NCBI RefSeq assembly: GCF_032854445.1
Contig: NC_088302.1
Span: 53,908,046-53,972,045, forward strand
Direction: 5' to 3'
DNA from: Liolophura sinensis
Taxonomy: Eukaryota; Mollusca; Polyplacophora; Chitonida; Chitonidae
DNA length: 64,000 nucleotides
Part shown: positions 58,230 to 64,000 of the stretch, piece after piece
How the letters are laid out: each line of letters opens with the position of its first letter
How positions within the stretch are numbered: position 1 is the stretch's first letter
Translations under genes and position numbers: made by a program
Notes under the pieces: model-generated
Seen by the model: the letters and a program-made list of their open reading frames with translations, nothing else
What the model was told of the DNA's origin: nothing
Databases searched by the model: none

Positions 58230-61140
58230 ATGACCCGATATTCTGCATGAGTCTGGTAAATGTCGTAGTAGAACCCGGAAGCATATAGTCTTGAGAAAGT
58301 TGTGTACCACGCTATAAGAGGACGTCAACAGCTTGTTGCCATATGGCCGACGTCACATTAGCTTTTTGCTTCGTATTCTTTAAGAAACACTGTTTTTAGC
58401 ACATTTTTTTCCAGTATTTACAATACAACTGTTTCTGAATAGGGATTAGTACTTTGTTTAATATAAGAATCGTTCAATGCTTTCAGTGATCCCACACAAC
58501 TTGATGAGATTCAATATGGTGACTATCTTTGTACACTCTTGGTGACTCAGGAAAAAGTGTTTTTCTCGTCGCACCATGCGTATTGGCCTTTAAAATGATG
58601 TAACATTGAGGTTTGAGGTTGGGCTAAAGGTTACACGTGTAGTCGAGAGCTTTGTCAGAAAGCTGACGAAGGTCGGTGGTTTACTCCTGGGAGTCCGGAT
58701 TACTCTACACATAAATCTGACCTTATTAATATTAGTGATAAATTATCGTGCGGCGTCAAATGTCTCCTACCAAACGTCAAAACTTGAAATCAGGAATAAT
58801 ATAAGCAGGCTGCTGATATCTAACTTGGAGCTCTTTACCTTCCAAACCAAATTCCAATGGGCACACGTGATCCAAAGATCGGGAATCAGTTTGGCGAGAA
58901 CATCTGTAGCTGCCAGGGGCCTAATACTCGCTTGGCCTGCGTTCTGAGCGGCGTTTCGTCTGGGTGTGCAACGTTCTTGACAAACTCCTGATGGAATACA
59001 CAACTCCTGATGGAATACACAACTCCTGATGAAATACACAGCTCTCACTGAAATATTATTTCAGCTGCAACCCGTTTCAATAATGATGCCGATTGCAACT
59101 GCCCAGTGAAATGAATAATTCCATGTTTAGATACTTGTACCTTTCACAAGTAACATACTTTGAAGTAATTTCATGTCTTAGCCATTATACGTTGCATATG
59201 GTGTTAAATCCTCACTATACGGCAAGAGAAAAAAACATGGCCAAATACTCTTCGTGGAAATATAGAACATCACAAAGCATGAGTTTAGTTATTGGAGGGA
59301 GGCTCATTTTGTTCTACGCATTTTGAAGCAGATAATCCGAGGACTCAAGAAAAGCTGTGACGTCAGTCTGTCCATTGCATCGCCAATAAATGAAAGAGAA
59401 CTAACTTTGTCTTATGTCTTTAATGTCTTTGCCAGTTTCATACTGTCCACGGCCTTGTCCATACTCACGGATGCCCCAAACCAGGAACAGTGATATTCGA
59501 AACACATTACATGTATGCTATTAACTCTTCACCTACAGCCTTGAATGCCATCGTATGGGTCAAAAGTCTACAGTGATTCTAACCTAGTACAATCTGTATG
59601 GCCTTACACTGATACCCGCAATTGCTGTCTTCACCATGCGAAACTCCTCCTGAGTGTCAGCTTTTGTGCTTTATTTCAGCAGTCCGCTTTTTTACATATT
59701 GTATGGGGAAAATCTGCATTTTGACGTTAAATTGACCTTATTATGGGTATTTCTAAGACCTACGACAACCTGCACAGAAGATAACGTGAAAATGCTTTTT
59801 CCTCTATGGAAATTCATACTCGAAAATACCGAAGTTTGTTGATGTATTACATATTACTACATAACCCCGTCACATACAAAACACAGCTCAATGCTTTTTC
59901 GAGAGTACTTAGACAACATTTCTTTGAAAAATATTCAAGCATTGTTTTGCAGTGAGTGAACACTACTTCGTGGTATGTATTGACGCCCTGTTCCGTGGGT
60001 AACTGAGTTGTTATTTACTTATTTATGTCACTTTTTCATCACTATTTTGTATATAAAGACAAACTCTACTGGAAAAGAAGGTTTAAAAGCTTATATACGC
60101 ATAATGGAGAAGAAAACAGTTTATGGGAAACATATAATGCGTTTATGATATTTCTTAGCATCGATGGTCGGTATTTTGAAAGCGTCAGGCTTAAAATACA
60201 AATTACACTGAGTTTCTGTTCAAACCTTTCCTCTCTAATTCACAGATCAGAAGATTTTGTTGGAAAAAATGTATGGTAGCCTCCTCTTTGGAACACGCAG
60301 AATAAATGAAGCGACCCACATTCCATTTACATGGTTTCATTAAAATGTAAAAATAATGGAATTGCTTTCCCATTACTCCAAATAAAGCAAACACTATTTG
60401 CATTTACATATGAATGTGAATTCAAAGTATGCCTTTGCCTATTTAATAGCTTTTGTTGTTAAATTTGACGTGAGAGGCAATTATAGTGGTTTTCTCTTGG
60501 CTCTCGCATAAAACCTGTGTGACCATAGGCGAGATATGAGACGAATTCATAAGACATTGGCAAATAAGGTGTGTTGGAGGCAGATGTTGACACAGCGAGC
60601 TTAAATATGCTCCTCCTTCCCCATCCCGGCCATTGATCAGGTTGCCTGTGGATCACGTAGAAGTAGGAGCGAAGATTTTCAGAGTTAACGTGAGCAACGC
60701 TGTCAGAGGCGCCCCTGTTCATCTCGCTTCTCCATTCATTATTTCAAAACATCGAGATGGAATCGATCATGATGCTCATCCTGTCTTCATTCAATCGTAC
60801 TCCGGCGGGAAAAGCTGAATTTGCTGTTTTTAAGAGGGCAACCTAATAAAACACAATCTTCCATTAAATTGTTCAAAACTAACACGAATTAAAAGTTATT
60901 AAAATTAAAAGCGAGGAACTTATCTATCCCGAATTAAGATAATCATATCGTTTTGTCTTTCTGACAAATACAGGAGGCTTTTTCATATTTCCTCACTATT
61001 CCATTTATAATTATGTGTAACTTTGAGTAACAAATGCATAGATACCGTTCTACAAATTAAACATTGATTGAGTAAATCGTAAACATATTCAGTTCAGTGT
61101 TCCAGTTCATGTCTTTTGCAGAAAGTAATTCATATGGCAT
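58230..61140. repeat. Long repeat family, copy B (about 2.9 kb)
   Basis: Collinear with copy A and, from 58945 on, with copy C. Landmarks: AATGTCGTAGTAGAACCC near 58259, GTGATCCAAAGATCGGGAAT near 58867, GAGCGGCGTTTCGTCTGG near 58947, CTTTGAAGTAATTTCATG near 59158, AGCATCGATGGTCGGTATTT near 60157 and AGAAAGTAATTCATATGGCA near 61120. A 19-bp tandem repeat (AACTCCTGATGGAATACAC, three to four copies) lies at 58983-59042. Confidence 0.7.
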
Positions 61141-61944
61141 GTAGGCGTATGGTGTGTGTGTTGTGAGCGGCGTACCGTCTGCCGTCTGCATGTACGATCT
61201 TTGTGGTAACTTTTATTGAAATATAATTTCGACAATAGATACAACAGCAACTGTTTTGGGGATAATTATTTCATTAAGTTTACATGGGGCAACCCCTATT
61301 TAAATAATATTTCAATATGGGTTGCATCTGCGATTGAAATATCTATTGAAATAAATTATTTCAGTAAGATACATTTATCTTCCAGAAGTAACGCATATTG
61401 AAGTAATTTGATGCTTTAACTACTACACGTTAATGTGGCATAATGTCGCCAATGTCGGGTAAAAACAACAACAACATGGCGACATACAGTGTGCCGAAAT
61501 ACAGAGTATCACAAACCCATCCAGTGTCCAGTAATTGGATGTATAAGCTCCTTTTGTATTATGATAAAGTGATTTGTGGTTGTACTTCAGAGTTACATCG
61601 TGTGAAACAAATTGGTAAAGAAGGCAAAACACCTATATCCCCAGCCAATACTTAGCTGGTTGACACAAACCTTTACTTCACATGTTCGTTGCATTCTCTT
61701 CGAATTAGTGCCTAGTGCCTTAAGCTTCAGATATTTAATCGGGAAAGTCTACATCCTGACACAGATTTGAAGCATATTCGAAGCTCTATGAGAAGTGGAG
61801 TTATTTATTCATTTATGCAAACTTTTCATCAAAAGCTTGTTATAAAAGCCACACTTGCTTTCTGGAGAAAAAATGAACAAACGATTACATATAGCATAAC
61901 ACGAAACAAACATATTTTAAAGACGACTTCTGAGGCCTTTCTCA

Positions 61945-62298
61945 CCGGCACGGATAGCACAGTTGAAAGAGCGTCCGCTTCGGGAGCGGTAGAGCCAAGA
62001 TCAATCCAGGCCCGAGTCACACCTAAGACTTTAAAACAGGAAGTTGTAACTTCCTCGTTTGGCGCTCAGCATGAAGGGGATAGTGTAACGACTGATTGGC
62101 CCGTATCAGTATAATGGCTCGGGCAGGGCTACTTACTTGCCTTCGGTTAGTCGTCACAGTGAAGCAGCACAAGATAAAAGAGCGGTGGAAATCCGTCCTC
62201 CAGCAAGGCGGCACATCACATACACCCAAAGGATTCCTTCGTCGTCATATGACTGAAAAATTGTTGAGTACGACGTTAAACCCCAAGCACTCACTCAC
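61945..62298 (+). repeat. Full-length SINE family B with target-site duplication
   Basis: tRNA-like head (GGATAGCACAGTTGAAAGAG, B-box-like AGATCAATCC), TCACACCTAAGAC marker, a body with AGCGGTGGAAATCCGTCCTC, the GTCGTCATATGACTGAAAAA block, and a CACTCACTCACTC tail. A direct repeat of 14-16 bp (CTGAGGCCTTTCTCA core) flanks it at 61930-61944 and 62300-62314. Copy A of the long repeat shows the empty site (CAGAGGCCTTTCTCAGC). Confidence 0.95.
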
Positions 62299-63239
62299 TC
62301 TGAGGCCTTTCTCAGCTCACACAGTCAATGTTGAGTGGAGTCTATATGCTTTCTCCACCCATGAGTGATCAATTCGTCTTCTTCCTGAAAGCGGCCGCTG
62401 AAGAGGTAGTATGTTGGCGGGACACAGTGAACGGAACCTGTCTAAATTAAATGTCGACACACTGTCACAAGTCTGGACAAATAACCCTGAGGTGTTAATG
62501 TCTGTTCCCCTCAGCCCGATGCTTGTGAGAAAGAGTTGAGCGACATCTTATGCACATAGCCCTCAATGGAGCAAAGAATTATCAATACATGTGAACTCGG
62601 TGGCTTTCCGTGATACCACGAAAAAATCGTGCTTGTTTAAATGATTTACAGAAAACAAGCTTGACCCATGGAGGCCAATTAATGAATTCATCGGAATTCA
62701 ATGGATTCTCGGGGTATCGCAGATCGTTTTATAAGCCAAGGACAGAAAATAAACAGTTTATGGGAATCATTTAATATGTTTATGATATTTCTTAGCATCG
62801 ATGGTCGGTATTTTGGAAACGAAAGGCATAAAGTAAAGGTTACACTGAACGTAGAAAAGGATTTTATCGTCATTTCTGTTCAAAGCTTCCTCTCCAATAC
62901 ACAAATTGGCCGTTTGTGTTGTTAATTATGGATTACAGCGTTCTCTGGGGAACACGCCGAATAAATAAACCTATCTATATACTGTATTCTCATGGTTTCA
63001 TTAATATGTAAAAACAATGGAGATTTATTGCGATCGCTGCCTAGGTTTTGCTGTTAATTTCTTATGCAAGAAGGTAGGTAGACAGTGGTTTTCTTCAAGC
63101 TCTCACCAGAAATGAAATATTCTTAGCTACGGAGTTGCAAATGAAGTTAATAAATCAATGAAGCATGGACAAACATTTGAAGGGCCCATCTACAATGTTG
63201 CTATTTACGAAACAAACGCTGAACTGTTTTAGAATGCAC

Positions 63240-63330
63240 AGCCGGTTTCCTCCTACCATTATGCTGGCCGTCGTCGTAAAACTGAAATATTCTTGTGTAC
63301 GGCATGAACCACCAATCAAGTAAACAAATC
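63240..63330 (+). repeat. SINE family A 3' fragment
   Basis: GCCGGTTTCCTCCTACCATT, the GCTGGCCGTCGTCGTAAAAC block, AATATTCTTGTGTACGGC and a CCAATCAAGTAAACAAATC tail. Confidence 0.75.
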
Positions 63331-63864
63331 AAATCAGAGTGCACGGTCGACATGAAGATCATTGTTGTGGCCCTGCAAAGACATAAGAAACACGTGAACA
63401 CGTGAAGTACGAGTCGTGAAGCATGTCAGTCGATATCTGCCTCGAAATGACAATAATAACCTAGTAACAATATTGCTCGCTGCGTTTATTACGATTTTAC
63501 ATATCGCAATATTGTTAGGCCACTAATGGCACGCATACTCGTTTAGGCTTTACCTCACCAAAGGACTATTATTATTATAAACAAAGCTGACACAGAGTTT
63601 TTGTGTTTTCTGACATCACTTTCTGCCTCATCGCCGTGACTATGGGCCCCAGTGACCAAGGCGTTCATCTTCCGTTATTTGCTGTTGCTCTATTTATTAC
63701 ACAGAGGAAATTAGCAAACGTGTGGTACTTTTTATCTTACTGTTTTTCACATCGTATACTGATGTTTTTTGTGGCTGTTATAGACATCTATACCTAACCT
63801 TGTCTTTAATAAAGAGTATTGACTGAACTAACAGGAGTATGGTGGCTTATAACGTCCATTTCTG

Positions 63865-63985
63865 ACCGCGCCTTCCGCGAGGGGGGAGGGGTGGTTAAGA
63901 AAACCGCGACCTCCGTATCTGCGCGAACACGCTGGACCGCGCCCTCCGTGGCTCCCGCGACCCTCGCGGGGTCGCGCGAGGTGCG
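63865..63985. other. Abrupt GC-rich block
   Basis: About 120 bp of roughly 70 percent GC with many CpGs and nested palindromes (CGCGACCCTCGCGGGGTCGCG near 63957-63977), in an otherwise AT-rich region. It may be the edge of a CpG-rich promoter, an element terminus or a different repeat continuing beyond the window. No ORF was recognised. Confidence 0.5.
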
Positions 63986-64000
63986 ATTTTATTACAACTG

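Larger units (their letters stand above)
61150..63500. repeat. Long repeat family, copy C (about 2.35 kb)
   Basis: Follows copy B directly and lacks the first 700-900 bp present in A and B. It is interrupted by the family B SINE at 61945-62298 and by a family A fragment near 63240. It shares with B a stretch reading NSLWE and FMIFLSIDGRYF in the plus frame (60118-60177 and 62752-62814), but no complete protein. Confidence 0.7.

Noticed and set aside
61829-62229. ORFs of 60-115 codons over the family B SINE
   Set aside because: They cross SINE boundaries and are not conserved in the other SINE copies.

Overview
The window is animal nuclear DNA, most likely from a mollusc or other lophotrochozoan. 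It is AT-rich, and its genes are split into short exons by GT-AG introns full of minisatellites. Two families of tRNA-derived SINEs are scattered through it, and the proteins resemble widely conserved metazoan families. The phylum is inferred from the SINE style and was not measured. No bacterial, phage, CRISPR or operon features are present.

Three genes can be assembled exon by exon with matching splice phases. (1) A TRIM-family RING/B-box2/coiled-coil/FN3 gene lies on the minus strand at 7374-2884: seven exons, exactly 406 codons including stop, with the 96-237-20 nt exon pattern typical of TRIM genes. (2) EMC7, a subunit of the ER membrane protein complex, lies on the minus strand at 28546-22839: four exons and about 224 aa, with a signal peptide and one membrane helix. 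(3) An MFSD6-type major facilitator transporter lies on the plus strand at 34524-48945: four exons and about 664 aa. A possible first exon of a secreted protein (411-545, minus) may belong to a gene running off the left edge. A decayed coding-like stretch lies near 19.7-20.2 kb.

Layout: 0-9 kb holds the possible secretory exon, the TRIM gene and a 33-bp minisatellite. 9-11.9 kb is mostly plain noncoding DNA. 11.9-16.2 kb is a nearly perfect 2.16-kb tandem duplication. 16.2-22.8 kb holds SINEs, hairpins and possible gene remnants. 22.8-28.6 kb is EMC7, whose large first intron carries a 37-bp minisatellite and two inverted-repeat elements. 29.1-32.5 kb is a 3.4-kb two-family minisatellite. 34.5-49 kb is the MFSD6-like gene, with three large arrays in its introns. 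49-64 kb has no recognised gene; it contains more minisatellites and three diverged copies of a 2.3-3.1-kb repeat, and ends in an abrupt GC-rich block.

The genes show no sign of working together; this is an ordinary eukaryotic neighbourhood. The most useful observation is that the MFSD6-like exon 2 needs about nine single-base corrections, all deletions, and EMC7 exon 1 needs one more, while all other exons are clean. This looks like local consensus error beside long tandem arrays rather than gene death. I found no clear new biological system. The best leads are the SPRY-less TRIM-FN3 gene, the higher-order minisatellites, the inverted-repeat element in the EMC7 intron and the 2-3-kb repeat family at the right end.
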